From the NCBI GenBank assembly GCA_029547025.1, contig JAKPQA010000073.1, positions 1 to 64,000 of the forward strand: a stretch of DNA of 64,000 nt. Reading direction: 5' to 3'. The translations under genes were made by a program, and so were the position numbers. Positions 17,502 to 28,547 of this stretch are shown here, in pieces. Source of the stretch: Armatimonadota bacterium. Its GTDB lineage: Bacteria > Armatimonadota > Zipacnadia > UBA1398 > JAKPQA01. The notes beneath the pieces were generated by a model. That model ran no database searches. It saw only the letters and a list, made by a program, of their open reading frames with translations, and was not told the DNA's origin. Position 1 is the first letter of the stretch, and each line of letters starts with the position of its first letter.

Positions 17502-18871
17502 TCGGCGCCCACCCGTGCACCTTGCGCACGAAGCCGCTCAATCAGCTTCGGCCGGTTCAGCCGGCGGGGCGTGACACCCTCAGCCGCACACATCGCGGCG
17601 GCCGTGCCCGCGGCCTCACCCAACGCCCGGCAGTTGGCCTGCACTCGGATGGCCGCTTGGGCCTCGAAGGTGGCCGAGACGCACCGTCCCGCCACCAGCA
17701 GTTGGTTGACGACCTTGGGCACGAGACAGCGGTAAGGTATGTCGTGATAATCGCCCGGCGGGAGGGTTATCACTGTCACTCCCTCGCGATCCGGGTTGTG
17801 GATGTCCACCGGGTACCGTGACTTGGCCACGGCATCGGGGAACTTCGCCGCGGCCATGAAGTCGTGAACGGTAAGAGTGTACTCACCCTCGATCCGCCGG
17901 CTCTCGCGGATGCCGACCATGGGAGCCGATAGGGCCACGAACGCCTTCTCGAAACCAGGTATGTTCCGCCGACAGAAGCTCAGCAGCTTCTCGATGCGCC
18001 TTCGGCCCTCGATGGCCGCCCAGGTCAGCGAGGCCGAGTCAGTCCCATCAACGCGGCACACGCGTGGGCAGTTGAACGCCACCAACCCGGGACAGCCGGG
18101 GAGTGCGAAGAACTGGATGTAGACGCCCTCATCGCCGGCGGGGATCTCCCCCCGAGCGGCGCCCGCCTCCCACAAGTCGCCCAGGTTCTGCGCCCCGCCC
18201 TTGGCATAGCCGACTTCGATGTGGGCCAGATCCGGCACCGGATGGCCCCGTCCGCGGAGGAAGGAGGCCAGACGCTCGGCATCCACGCCCCCGGCGATGA
18301 ACCGGAGCGAGGCCGGTTGGTTCATCCCGTCGGACTCGCGCCCCTTTTGGCACGGGACGCCGGCTGCCACGGCCACATCGGCATCGCCGGTGCAGTCGAT
18401 CACCTGCTTGGCGAGAAAGCCCTCGAGTCCGGCTTTCGCCGCCGCCAGTACGCCCACGATGGACTTGCCGGACATCAGCACATCGACGGCCTGGGTGTAG
18501 TACCGAAGTTCGACGGAGGCCTCAGCGCACATGTCCTCATACACACGCTTGAGGACCTCGGGGTTGTGCCACACCCCGTCGTTCTCACCGAGCGCGTTGA
18601 CGCGGTCGATCATCTCGAGGTGAATGCCCGTAATCAGCGGCTTGCCGTCGCAATGGAAGTCCATGATGGGCGTCACCAGGGCGGCTGACTGGCTGCCACC
18701 GAGGAAGCCCAGGTTCTCGATGAGCACGGTGTTGGCGCCGTTGCGGGCAGCGGCCAGTGCGGCGACGACGCCCGCGGTGCCCCCCCCAACGACCAGCACG
18801 TCGCTGTCGGCGGCGACGGGCACACCTCCGTCACCCACAGTCACTCGGTAATTCCTGCTGCGCAGAGTCAT
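17498..18871 (-). CDS. FAD-dependent oxidoreductase (FAD_oxidored family)
   Basis: A 457-residue flavoprotein. The N-terminal Rossmann motif VVGGGTAGVVAALAAARNGA near residue 27 binds FAD; a second nucleotide-contact IDCTGDADVAVAAGVP is near residue 163, as in the FAD_oxidored family (PF12831). The C-terminal block RCVSATFEAQAAIRVQANC is also typical. No signal peptide is present. Members are abundant in glycan-degrading uncultured bacteria but their substrates are mostly unknown. It lies 9 bases after queC and overlaps nfo by 4, so the three are co-transcribed. Confidence 0.85.
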   Translation of the reverse strand: MTLRSRNYRVTVGDGGVPVAADSDVLVVGGGTAGVVAALAAARNGANTVLIENLGFLGGSQSAALVTPIMDFHCDGKPLITGIHLEMIDRVNALGENDGVWHNPEVLKRVYEDMCAEASVELRYYTQAVDVLMSGKSIVGVLAAAKAGLEGFLAKQVIDCTGDADVAVAAGVPCQKGRESDGMNQPASLRFIAGGVDAERLASFLRGRGHPVPDLAHIEVGYAKGGAQNLGDLWEAGAARGEIPAGDEGVYIQFFALPGCPGLVAFNCPRVCRVDGTDSASLTWAAIEGRRRIEKLLSFCRRNIPGFEKAFVALSAPMVGIRESRRIEGEYTLTVHDFMAAAKFPDAVAKSRYPVDIHNPDREGVTVITLPPGDYHDIPYRCLVPKVVNQLLVAGRCVSATFEAQAAIRVQANCRALGEAAGTAAAMCAAEGVTPRRLNRPKLIERLRAQGARVGAD

Positions 18872-18880
18872 GGCTTCTCC

Positions 18881-19561
18881 TCAGTCTGAGGCATAGGGGA
18901 CCGGGTCGCGCACGCCGGCCTGTTCGAACGCCCGGAGCCGCAGCCGGCAGCTATCGCACACCCCGCAGGCCACGTCGGTCCGCTGATAGCACGACCAGGT
19001 GAGTTCCAAGGGCGCGCCGAGTTCGATACCCCGGCGGACTATCTCAGCCTTCGACAGATGAATGACCGGTGTGTCGATGGCGATGCGCGTCTCCGGACGG
19101 GTTCCTGCCTCGATGACGCGGCGGAATGCCTCGTAGAACTCGACCCGGCAGTCGGGGTAGCCTGAGCTGTCGTCCTGCACCGCGCCGATGACGACGCGCT
19201 GGGCCCCGAGCACCTCGGCCCACGAGACGGCCGTGGCCAGTAGATGGGCGTTGCGGAAGGGCACGTAGGTCACGGGAATGGCCTCGGGCTCGAGTCCGCC
19301 TTCGGGTACGGGGATCAACGGATCGGTCAGGGCAGAGCCGCCCATGGTGGCCAGTGACGGCAGCGAGGTCACAAGCCGCCGGCTCGCCGGCACTCCATAG
19401 TGGTCCGCCTGCGCCTCGAACGCCTCGCGTTCGCGGTCAGCCGTCCTCTGGCCGTAGGTCACGTGCAGAGCGGCCAGCTCGCATTCCAGCACCGCTATCG
19501 CCGCGCAGACGCAGCTATCCATCCCACCGCTCATCAGGACAACCGCCAGCGCCCTCGTCAT
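18881..19561 (-). CDS. queC: 7-cyano-7-deazaguanine synthase QueC
   Basis: A 226-residue ATP-dependent enzyme that converts 7-carboxy-7-deazaguanine to preQ0 for queuosine synthesis. The PP-loop VVLMSGGMDSCV is at residues 7-18, and the zinc cysteines are in CYQRTDVACGVCDSCRLR. Length is normal. It is first in a three-gene operon; queD, queE and queF are not in the window. Between its start and the divergent sulfatase gene lie 141 bases with no clear promoter. Confidence 0.93.
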   Translation of the reverse strand: MTRALAVVLMSGGMDSCVCAAIAVLECELAALHVTYGQRTADREREAFEAQADHYGVPASRRLVTSLPSLATMGGSALTDPLIPVPEGGLEPEAIPVTYVPFRNAHLLATAVSWAEVLGAQRVVIGAVQDDSSGYPDCRVEFYEAFRRVIEAGTRPETRIAIDTPVIHLSKAEIVRRGIELGAPLELTWSCYQRTDVACGVCDSCRLRLRAFEQAGVRDPVPYASD

Positions 19562-19702
19562 GTCTCACCCTCCAGGCTCTATTGTGACCGGCCGGTGCCC
19601 CCCTGGGAACTCCATGGGACCCCGGACTGCCTTCGGCCTCGCAGGACTGAGGGTCCTTGCTCCAGAAGGCGCATCCGGTAGCCAGCGAGCAGGAGGCTGG
19701 GG

Positions 19703-21379
<1,677 letters not shown>

Positions 21380-21510
21380 CATCGATGGTCGGGCGCCTGC
21401 GTATCTGGGGGAGGGCCGGACGGAAGGGGGGCGCGAAGCGCGAAGGGCGCAAGCCGGCCCGCACCTGGGAGCGAAACGACCCGGAGCGAGCCGCGGAGCG
21501 GCGCGCGTCT

Positions 21511-21540
21511 TTGACGCTGGCGGACCCTCGGAGCTATAGT
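21511..21540 (+). promoter_or_regulatory. sigma-70-type promoter for purA
   Basis: TTGACG at 21511-21516 and TATAGT at 21535-21540 are separated by 18 bases, about 92 bases before the purA start. Upstream, 21410-21470 is a GC-rich stretch with CGCGAAGCGCG and GGGCGCAAGCCGGCCC, similar to the spacer repeats after pyrD. Confidence 0.65.
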
Positions 21541-21631
21541 GATAGGTTGGCGCCGGGCTCAGGTGCGGGTCGGTTCGCCCCTTTTCCGGGGTGCGCCTGC
21601 ACGGCCCGACGGCGCTGGGGAAGCGGGATGG

Positions 21632-22909
21632 ATGAAGACCACCGTGATCGTGGGGACCCAGTGGGGCGATGAGGGCAAGGGCAGGATCTGTGACTATCTG
21701 GCCGGACAGGCGGACTACATTGTCCGCTACCAGGGCGGCAACAACGCCGGTCATACGGTGGTCGTGGGCACCAAGACGTTCAAACTCCATCTCATCCCAT
21801 CGGGTATCCTCCATCCGGGCAAACTCTCGATCATGGCCGATGGTACCCTCGTGGACCCGCGCGTGCTGGCGGCAGAGCTGGACGGGCTTCAGGCCGAAGG
21901 GATCGACACATCCGGCCTCCGCATTAGCGGCGCGGCCCACGTCATCATGCCCTATCACCCCGTGATCGACCAGCTCGAGGAGGAGCGGCGTGGGGCAGGC
22001 AAGATCGGCACCACCGCTCGCGGCGTCGGTCCGGCCTACGCGGACAAGGCCGCTCGGACTGGGATCCGGGTCTACGACCTGTTGAACCCCGACGTCCTGC
22101 GCAAACGGGTTGCCGGTGCTCTCGAGGCCAAGAACGTCCTGTTCGCGCAGCTCTACGGTGCCAAGCCGATGGACCCGGACGCCGTCTGTGATGAAGTGCT
22201 CGCGGTGGTGCCGAAGCTGGCCCCCTATGTGGCGGACACGCGGCGGATGCTTGTCGAGGCGGCGGACACGGATGCCCGGGTGCTCCTCGAGGGCGCTCAG
22301 GCCACCTTCCTTGATCTCGACTACGGGACGTACCCCAATGTCACATCCTCCCACCCGGTGTCCGGGGGGGCGTGCCTCGGCACAGGGATCAGCCCAACGG
22401 CACTCGATGAGGTGATCGGCGTGGTCAAGGCCTACGCCACTCGCGTGGGGTCTGGTCCGTTCCCGACTGAGCTCGAGGATCGCCTGGGCGACTCCCTGCG
22501 CGAGCGGGGCCATGAGTATGGCACTACCACGGGCCGACCGCGTCGTTGCGGATGGCTCGATGCCGTGATGGTGAGGACGGCTGCACGCATCAACGGACTG
22601 ACGAGCCTCGCCGTCACCAAGATCGACGTTCTGGATCATGCGGATCCAATCCGGATCTGTGTAGGCTATGAGGCCCGCGGCGAGACCCTCCGGTCAGTGC
22701 CTTCTGATGTGTCGGTCTTCGAGGCCTGCACGCCCGTGTATGAGGAGTTGCCCGGGTGGTGTTGTGACACCTCGGGCGTTCGCAGGCTCGCCGACGTGCC
22801 GGCGAACACGCGGGCGTTCCTCGATCGGATCGGCGAGTTGGCAGGCGTCCCCGTGCGGTTTGCTTCCTTCGGGCCCGAGCGGACCCAGCTCGTGGACCTC
22901 GCCCCTTGA
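21632..22909 (+). CDS. purA: adenylosuccinate synthetase
   Basis: A 425-residue cytoplasmic enzyme that makes adenylosuccinate from IMP, aspartate and GTP, the first step towards AMP. The N-terminal P-loop-like GTQWGDEGKGRICDYL, the RYQGGNNAGHTVV block, GTTARGVGPAYADKAARTG and the C-terminal TKIDVLD region are all intact. ATG at 21632 gives the family's normal start MKTTVIVGTQWGDEGKG; longer forms would add an unlikely 31 residues. It has its own promoter and is followed by a tRNA cluster. Confidence 0.96.
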   Translation: MKTTVIVGTQWGDEGKGRICDYLAGQADYIVRYQGGNNAGHTVVVGTKTFKLHLIPSGILHPGKLSIMADGTLVDPRVLAAELDGLQAEGIDTSGLRISGAAHVIMPYHPVIDQLEEERRGAGKIGTTARGVGPAYADKAARTGIRVYDLLNPDVLRKRVAGALEAKNVLFAQLYGAKPMDPDAVCDEVLAVVPKLAPYVADTRRMLVEAADTDARVLLEGAQATFLDLDYGTYPNVTSSHPVSGGACLGTGISPTALDEVIGVVKAYATRVGSGPFPTELEDRLGDSLRERGHEYGTTTGRPRRCGWLDAVMVRTAARINGLTSLAVTKIDVLDHADPIRICVGYEARGETLRSVPSDVSVFEACTPVYEELPGWCCDTSGVRRLADVPANTRAFLDRIGELAGVPVRFASFGPERTQLVDLAP

Positions 22910-22916
22910 CAGGGGC
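22901..22916 (+). terminator. small hairpin overlapping the purA stop
   Basis: GCCCC and GGGGC pair around a TTGACA loop; the purA TGA is in the loop. It is followed 20 bases later by a TTTT run, so it could be a weak terminator. The loop itself is a perfect -35 sequence, but no -10 lies at proper spacing (TTATCT is 24 bases away). Confidence 0.3.
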
Positions 22917-22993
22917 TGGCGAATGGCCCAACCTTTTATCTCCTCGCCGGTCTCCGGGCGGGTTCCGATGAACGGCGAGCGGTACCGGCGCGG

Positions 22994-23068
22994 GACCCGG
23001 TAGCTCAGTGGTAGAGCAGCGGACTTTTAATCCGTTGGTCGGAGGTTCAAGTCCTCCCCGGGTCACCA
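22994..23068 (+). tRNA. tRNA-Lys (TTT)
   Basis: Acceptor GACCCGG pairs with CCGGGTC, anticodon loop CTTTTAA reads TTT, T-arm GGAGG/CCTCC around TTCAAGT. Discriminator A and an encoded CCA end. Confidence 0.95.
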
Positions 23069-23086
23069 ACGAACGTGAGTGAGCAC

Positions 23087-23161
23087 GCCCCGGTGGTCTA
23101 ATGGTCAGGACACGGCTCTTTCAAGGCCGTAGTACGGGTTCAATTCCCGTCCGGGGTACCA
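23087..23161 (+). tRNA. tRNA-Glu (TTC)
   Basis: Acceptor GCCCCGG with CCGGGGT (first pair G-U), anticodon loop CTTTCAA reads TTC, T-arm ACGGG/CCCGT. CCA is encoded. It lies 18 bases after tRNA-Lys. Confidence 0.95.
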
Positions 23162-23211
23162 TCCCATACCACCATCTGCAGCTGTGGCCTGCGTTGCCTT
23201 ATCCTCTCTGT

Positions 23212-23285
23212 GGGCGAGTAGCTCAGTCGGTTAGAGCGTCTGCCTTACAAGCAGAAGGTCGTGCGTTCGAGTCGCACCTCGCCCA
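23212..23285 (+). tRNA. tRNA-Val (TAC)
   Basis: Acceptor GGGCGAG pairs with CTCGCCC, anticodon loop CTTACAA reads TAC, T-arm GTGCG/CGCAC around TTCGAGT. After the discriminator A the genome reads CCT, so the CCA end is added after transcription, unlike the two neighbouring tRNAs. Confidence 0.95.
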
Positions 23286-23453
23286 CCTGCCGCCGGAGAT
23301 GCCTCCTGGTGCTCCTGTCCCCGCCGAGTCGTCAGCCAGAGTGGGCGCAGCCTCGGGTACGGTATACTTGTCAATGTGTCCGGCCGATAACGGCTCATAG
23401 GCGCCGCCGCCGACACGCCGATGGGCCTGTGCGTGTGGGGGGGGAGGCCAAGC

Positions 23454-25772
23454 ATGGGGCGGAGGGCGCTCGTACCGGTCTGGGCTCTGGTGTTCGGCCT
23501 CCTCGTGGTGGCCATGCAGGCCGTCTTCGACGCCGTCCTGTTCCATGCTGACGCGGCCGTCAGGCATCCGCTGCTACAACCGCCCGACTTCGAGCTCTAT
23601 CTGCGGACCGTCATGCTGGCGCTCTGTGTCTTGACGGGCGTTGTCGTGGCCGTCTACCTGCGTCGCCGGGCCCAGGTCGAGGAAGCGCTGCGGGTCAGCG
23701 AGCAGCGCTATCGCGCCCTCTTTGATGATGCCTGCGACGCCGTCATCATCTACGATGACCAGGGCCGCATCACCGATGCCAACCGAAGTGCGTCCGAGTT
23801 GCTGGGGTGCCCGATCGAGGCCATCAGGGAGCTCCGCATCGGTGACATCGGCCTCCCGCAGGGCGATCCTGCGCACCCGGGGGGCGCCGATGCCGATGGG
23901 CGGCAGCCCGCCGTGAACGTTCAGCGCCTCCACCGCCCCGATGGCACCTGGGTCGATGTCGAGGTGACCTCGCGCCGCCTGCCCGTCGCGGCTGAGTTGA
24001 CGCAGGCCGTCTTGCGGGATGTTACTGCTCAGCAAGCGGGCGAACGCGCCTTGCTGGCGAGCCTCGAGGCCGAGCGGCGGCTCGCCGAGGGCCTTGTCGC
24101 TGTCACGACCGCCATGCTCGAGCTCTCCACGTGCCGGTCGACCGACGACCTGGCGCGCAGTGCGGTCGAGCTGGGGCGCCAGTCGCTCCCCCTGGACCGC
24201 ATCGGCCTGTGGTTCACCAGTGACGACGGGGAGTTCCTGATCGGGACCTACGGCACCGATGAGAACGGCAACACGCGGGACGAACGGCACGAGCGTCATC
24301 GGCTCGTGCCTCAGGAGAACCCTCACCAGATGATGTCTGAGCAGCGCCGCTGGCGACTGGTCTCGGACGTCGACCTGTACGACCACAACCACCGTGTCGT
24401 CGGTCATGGGTCCTCGGTGCGGGCCGCGCTGTGGGATGGCGAGAGAGTTACGGGGATGCTCTGTGGCGACAACCTCCTGTCCGGGCGGACCATCACCGAG
24501 CGGGACTGCGAGCTGGTTGCCCTCTACGCCGCGATCATCGGCCATCTGGCGTCGCGCCTCAAGATCGACGAGGAGCGTGCCCGCCTGCAGGCCCAGGTCC
24601 AGGACGCCCGCAAGCTCGAGAGCCTGCGGATCCTGGCCGGTGGTGTGGCCCATGACTTCAACAACATCCTGATGGCCATCATCGGCAATGCCGAGTTGGC
24701 ACTCTCGCGTATGGAGCCCGACTCGCCGCTGCGCCATTTCGTCGACGAGATCGAGGCCGCAGCGTCGCGGGCAGCCGTTCTGTCTCGCCAGATGCTGACG
24801 TACTCCGGCCACGCGGCCCTCAAGGTCGAGCCGATCGATCTGTCACTTCTGGTCCAGCGGATGTCGCTCGTCCTGCGGTCATCAGTCTCGTCTCGAGCCG
24901 CCCTTCACTATGAACTCGGAGGGAGCCCCTGCGCGGTGCTGGGCGACGCCTCGCAGCTCGAGCAGGTACTGGTCAGCCTGGCTGTCAACGCCTCCGATGC
25001 GCTGGGCGACACTCCCGGCATTATCACCATACGAACCGGGGTGCTCGAGGCCGACGAGGATGACCTGGCCCAGGCACATGCCATGGACCGTCATCTGCGC
25101 CCGGGTGCCTATGCGTTCCTGGAGGTCAGCGATACCGGGTGCGGGATGGATCCTGAGGTCCAGAGCCGGATCTTCGAGCCGTTCTTCTCGACCAAGTTCG
25201 CCGGCAGGGGTCTGGGTCTGGCGGCGGCCCTGGGCACCGTCCGGGCCCACCACGGCGCCATCCAGGTCACGAGCGAGCCCGGCGGGGGATCGACCTTCCG
25301 TGTGCTCCTGCCCGTGGCCGACCCGGCGCCACGCGAGACCGCGCCCACCATCCGAGCCGAGGTGGGCGCTCACGACGTCGTGCTGGTGGCCGATGATGAC
25401 GACGACGTACTGGCCCTCACGCAGCGGGCACTCGAGTCCTCTGGGTTCCATGTCATTACCGCGGAGAACGGCCATGACGCCGTGGAGTTGTTCCGCCGAA
25501 ACGCCGATCGAGTCAGCGTCGTGATCATGGACACGACGATGCCCCGCATGGGCGGCCGAGAGGCCATTCGGCACATTCGCGACGTGCGCGATGACGTGCC
25601 GCTGATCGTGGCCTCGGGCTCGATGCAGCCGACCGAAGGAGACCCGGTAGACGACCACATCGCGGCGTTTCTGCTCAAACCATATCGGCCCAGCGAGATG
25701 GTGCAGCGCGTCCGGGAGGTCATCCGGGCCCGTGGGGAGCCCCGGGCCAGTACGGGCGCCCAGGAGGTATAG
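23454..25772 (+). CDS. membrane hybrid histidine kinase (PAS-GAF-HisKA-HATPase-REC)
   Basis: A 772-residue sensor. ATG at 23454 follows GGGAGG. Two membrane helices (about 8-25 and 50-68) enclose a short outer loop. Then come PAS (about 80-195), GAF (about 215-360), the H-box LAGGVAHDFNNIL with His near 399, HATPase_c (EVSDTGCGMD, GRGLGLAAALGTV) and a receiver domain with the acidic patch ADDDDDV and Asp692 in IMDTTMP. The HDFNNIL type of H-box belongs to the HisKA family seen in NtrB-like hybrid kinases. No output domain or regulator is adjacent. It follows the tRNA cluster; a possible -10 TATACT lies at 23363-23368. Confidence 0.92.
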   Translation: MGRRALVPVWALVFGLLVVAMQAVFDAVLFHADAAVRHPLLQPPDFELYLRTVMLALCVLTGVVVAVYLRRRAQVEEALRVSEQRYRALFDDACDAVIIYDDQGRITDANRSASELLGCPIEAIRELRIGDIGLPQGDPAHPGGADADGRQPAVNVQRLHRPDGTWVDVEVTSRRLPVAAELTQAVLRDVTAQQAGERALLASLEAERRLAEGLVAVTTAMLELSTCRSTDDLARSAVELGRQSLPLDRIGLWFTSDDGEFLIGTYGTDENGNTRDERHERHRLVPQENPHQMMSEQRRWRLVSDVDLYDHNHRVVGHGSSVRAALWDGERVTGMLCGDNLLSGRTITERDCELVALYAAIIGHLASRLKIDEERARLQAQVQDARKLESLRILAGGVAHDFNNILMAIIGNAELALSRMEPDSPLRHFVDEIEAAASRAAVLSRQMLTYSGHAALKVEPIDLSLLVQRMSLVLRSSVSSRAALHYELGGSPCAVLGDASQLEQVLVSLAVNASDALGDTPGIITIRTGVLEADEDDLAQAHAMDRHLRPGAYAFLEVSDTGCGMDPEVQSRIFEPFFSTKFAGRGLGLAAALGTVRAHHGAIQVTSEPGGGSTFRVLLPVADPAPRETAPTIRAEVGAHDVVLVADDDDDVLALTQRALESSGFHVITAENGHDAVELFRRNADRVSVVIMDTTMPRMGGREAIRHIRDVRDDVPLIVASGSMQPTEGDPVDDHIAAFLLKPYRPSEMVQRVREVIRARGEPRASTGAQEV

Positions 25773-25883
25773 GGGCAGAAGGCCCCGCCTGTCGGCTGCC
25801 CGTTATCCTGGCTGCGGCTCGCGCCCACTCGCCTGATCCGGCCTCCGGGTGGTCCGCCGCCCCCCTGCCCTGTTCCGCGCCAG

Positions 25884-25901
25884 GCCGAGGGTGGCCTCGG
25901 C
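25884..25901 (+). terminator. hairpin between hybrid kinase and nuclease genes
   Basis: GCCGAGG and CCTCGGC form a perfect 7-bp stem with loop GTGG, about 110 bases after the kinase stop; no T-run follows. Confidence 0.35.
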
Positions 25902-26006
25902 GTGGTTGCCGCCTGGTGCGGAGGACCCCTCACGGTCTGGGCCGAAGCCTGGAACTGCCCTCTGCCCGAGAGTCGCCGCGGAACCACCCGAGGGGAGGCT
26001 GTCCAC

Positions 26007-26906
26007 ATGCGAGTCCGGGTCGTGCTGGTTGTGCTGCTTGTGATTGCGCTCCCCGCAGTCGCCCTGCCGCCTGAGGCCAGTGTGCCGGACCGGTCCGCTG
26101 ACACCGTTCTCGTGGCGTCGTTCAACATCAAGTGGTTCGCTCGCCAGACGCAGGACCTGCACAAGATCGCCCAGGTGATCGCCCACTTCGACCTGTGCAG
26201 CATCGTGGAGCTTCAGTCCGATGATGCCCTGCCGCGGCTCCTGCAGGTCCTCGAGGCCGAGACGGGCGAGGCGTGGATGTACATCTGCAGCCACGACACG
26301 GGTGACGATGCTCGATACCTCGAGCGGTACGGCTTCATATGGCGGCCCGACCGGGTCCGTCTGGCCAGCGGCTTCGTCGGGAACCTGTTCCAGCCAGCGG
26401 ACCCAGACATTGGGGACCGTCACCGGCACGCGCCGTACACGGCTTACTTCCGCGCGGGTGGGTTCGACTTCGCCTGCATCGTGGCTCACACGGTGTGGAG
26501 TACCGTGGCCCGCCGCAAGCGCGAGGTGGCGTTGCTGGGCCAGGAGCTCGAGATGCTGCGGGCGCGTACGGCCGAGCGGGACCTGCTGCTCATGGGCGAC
26601 TTCAACTACCCGGTCAGCTCACCGGCCATGGCCTCCCTCATCGAGAACCTGGGCTTGCGTTGCCTCGAACCCGAGGGAGTAGGAACTACTCTCAAGGCCG
26701 ACGGTTCCGCCGGCGAGAGTGCCTATGACCATATCCTGGTCAACGCGAGCGCCACGGTTCGGGATTGGACGGGCCGCTCAGGGGCCTACTACTTCGTGCC
26801 GGCCCTCTATCCGGGCGGCGAAGGCGCGGCAAGAGCCAGCTCGGAGGTGTCCGACCACATTCCCGTGTGGGCCGAGTTCCACACTGGCCTGGTTGATGAT
26901 GACTGA
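26007..26906 (+). CDS. secreted endonuclease/exonuclease/phosphatase family protein
   Basis: A 299-residue protein. ATG at 26007 follows GGGGAGG and gives a clear signal peptide (MRVRVVLVVLLVIALPAVA). EEP-fold motifs are in order: LVASFNIKWF, SIVELQSDDAL with the metal-binding Glu, LLMGDFNYPV with catalytic Asp/Asn, and SDHIPVWAEF at the end. Such enzymes cleave phosphodiester or phosphate esters (DNA, phospholipid or inositol phosphate); the exported location suggests extracellular DNase or phosphodiesterase. It converges with the minus-strand TPR gene 8 bases away. Confidence 0.85.
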   Translation: MRVRVVLVVLLVIALPAVALPPEASVPDRSADTVLVASFNIKWFARQTQDLHKIAQVIAHFDLCSIVELQSDDALPRLLQVLEAETGEAWMYICSHDTGDDARYLERYGFIWRPDRVRLASGFVGNLFQPADPDIGDRHRHAPYTAYFRAGGFDFACIVAHTVWSTVARRKREVALLGQELEMLRARTAERDLLLMGDFNYPVSSPAMASLIENLGLRCLEPEGVGTTLKADGSAGESAYDHILVNASATVRDWTGRSGAYYFVPALYPGGEGAARASSEVSDHIPVWAEFHTGLVDDD

Positions 26907-26914
26907 CTCGGGGA

Positions 26915-27457
26915 TCAACCGTTGACGAACCAGGCCGCCAGGCAAAGGGCGATGCACGCCGCCAGTACTACGAGGCAGCTCGAACCGGTCGTCGCGGCCT
27001 GCGGTGGCCGTTCGGCCGCGTCAGACTCGACGTGCGCGGGACCGAATCTGCCCTGGGAGAGGCGTCGTTCGACGCGTTCCTGCCGCTGCTTGGCCCTGAG
27101 GTCCACGAGCCCAAACTGCGCCGCCACCGACTGAAGCCACTGGCAGCCGACGCGGACCGCCTCGGCATCGCCCAGCCGCTCGCCCAGTGCGGCCAGGCGC
27201 TGGTAGGTGTCCTCCTGGTCGGAGCCGCGGCGCGCGTTCTCCCAATGGAGGGCCAGCGCCTCCCGGGCGTCGCCGCGAGCCTCCAGCGATCGCGCCATGA
27301 GGTTCCGGCACAGGAACTCCATCCCGTGTGGGCCGGGAGCCTGGGTGCGGGTAAGGTCGAGCGCGGCTCTGGCCTGGGCCAGCGCCCGGTCGTAGTCTCC
27401 GGCGGCGAAGGCCGCCCGGGCCTCCTGCAACAGCGATGCGGGCGACGCGGTTGGCAC
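26915..27457 (-). CDS. TPR-like protein with C-terminal membrane anchor
   Basis: A 180-residue protein. GTG at 27457 lies four bases after the UroD-like stop, with GAGG inside that gene's end. Residues 5-120 show helix pairs of TPR type (ARAAFAAGDYDRALAQARAAL, ALALHWENARR). A single hydrophobic helix ends the protein (SSCLVVLAACIALCLAAWFV), so it is tail-anchored with the repeats in the cytoplasm. No catalytic residues. It is last in the long minus-strand operon and may scaffold partners at the membrane. Confidence 0.6.
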   Translation of the reverse strand: MPTASPASLLQEARAAFAAGDYDRALAQARAALDLTRTQAPGPHGMEFLCRNLMARSLEARGDAREALALHWENARRGSDQEDTYQRLAALGERLGDAEAVRVGCQWLQSVAAQFGLVDLRAKQRQERVERRLSQGRFGPAHVESDAAERPPQAATTGSSCLVVLAACIALCLAAWFVNG

Positions 27458-27461
27458 GGCA

Positions 27462-28538
27462 CTATACCTCGGCGATCCTCATAACCTCCGCCGCCTGCTC
27501 CGGTGAGGCCACCCACATGGCAATCAGGAACTGCTTGAGCTCGTCACCGAACTCCCGCTTCATTGCCAATAGGCTGTCGAGCGACGCGGCATTGACGAAG
27601 ACCTTCTTCCCTGCCTCCACCGTCTTGTGGTAGAGCGGCCACCACCTCGGGTGGTCCACGGGCTCAACTCCTGCGCCAGGCGTCCACTGGAGCATCGACA
27701 GACGCGGGATGGATAACAGATGGTCGTGATGCCCAAGGGCGCCCGGGCCGTCCCAGTGGAACATCGAGTGGGCCACGCGCTCGCACATCTCGCGTAACAC
27801 GGGAACCATGTACTCCCCGAACATGTCCGGGCTGATCATGGCGGAGAAGTCGCACTGGAACTTGGCCATACGGCCGGGCGCCCACGCCCAGAAGTGCGAA
27901 CCACCCACCTCGTCGCGGATCAGGTCATAGAGGATGTCGTAGTAATGGAAATAACGATCGGTGATCTGCCGGAGGCACCAACGGACCCAGTCCGGTCGCT
28001 CGGTCAGGTCGACGAGAAGCGGTTCGGTCCCCCGCATGGCAGCGAGAGTGTCGAGGCCTTCGATGAGGTCCGGGAAGCCCGTCAGGAACTTGCCAGCTCC
28101 CAGGCGCAACTGCTCGCGAGCCAGGCGGAGGGTGAAGTCCCAGTAGAAGTTGGCCGGGTCGTACTCGAAGCGGGCCTCGGCGGGTGAATCCATGCAGGGC
28201 TCACACCAGACCGTGTCGGGCATCTCAACGCCTCGGCACCCGAGGTAGAGTGCCAGGCAGTTGGGAGCCAGGTCGGGGAGCACACACGGGACGGCCTCGG
28301 CCAGGTAGTAGGTCCCCAGGCACTCGCGCAAGGCCAGGTTGACACGGTAGTCGAAGTCGCGCGTCGAGTAGTGGCCCGTCCAGCCGGGAGGCTCTGGCAT
28401 CGCGGGGACCGCCTCCGCCGGTTCCGGCCGGGGCGCGTAGAGGTGAAGCGCCGGGCGTCCCAGGTCCCCCCCCTGCCACCAGAGGGTCAACCGCTGCCGA
28501 ACCTCATCCATGTCACGGCGGTACGCGAGTCCTGCCAT
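27462..28538 (-). CDS. uroporphyrinogen decarboxylase-like (UroD family) protein
   Basis: A 358-residue TIM-barrel protein of the UroD/CmuA-like superfamily, seen from ITDRYFHYYDIL, ISPDMFGEYMVPVLREMCE, FHWDGPGALGHHDHLL and the LQWTPGAG turn. It lacks the N-terminal RQAGR motif of heme-pathway HemE, so it is probably not a uroporphyrinogen decarboxylase; relatives include methyltransferases acting on corrinoid proteins and many unknowns. ATG at 28538 is 9 bases after the ABC ATPase stop. Paralogs of this type are common in glycan-degrading uncultured phyla. Confidence 0.75.
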   Translation of the reverse strand: MAGLAYRRDMDEVRQRLTLWWQGGDLGRPALHLYAPRPEPAEAVPAMPEPPGWTGHYSTRDFDYRVNLALRECLGTYYLAEAVPCVLPDLAPNCLALYLGCRGVEMPDTVWCEPCMDSPAEARFEYDPANFYWDFTLRLAREQLRLGAGKFLTGFPDLIEGLDTLAAMRGTEPLLVDLTERPDWVRWCLRQITDRYFHYYDILYDLIRDEVGGSHFWAWAPGRMAKFQCDFSAMISPDMFGEYMVPVLREMCERVAHSMFHWDGPGALGHHDHLLSIPRLSMLQWTPGAGVEPVDHPRWWPLYHKTVEAGKKVFVNAASLDSLLAMKREFGDELKQFLIAMWVASPEQAAEVMRIAEV

Positions 28539-28547
28539 GTGGTACCC

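Noticed and set aside
22906-22941. TTGACA at 22906 with TTATCT at 22936 as a tRNA promoter
   Set aside because: The 24-base spacing is too long, and the TTGACA sits in a hairpin loop at the purA stop.
25803-26489. A minus-strand frame opposite the EEP nuclease
   Set aside because: The EEP motifs on the plus strand decide; the antisense frame has no domain.
27462-28538. Calling the UroD-like gene hemE
   Set aside because: The N-terminal RQAGR signature and other HemE catalytic features are absent, and no heme genes are nearby.
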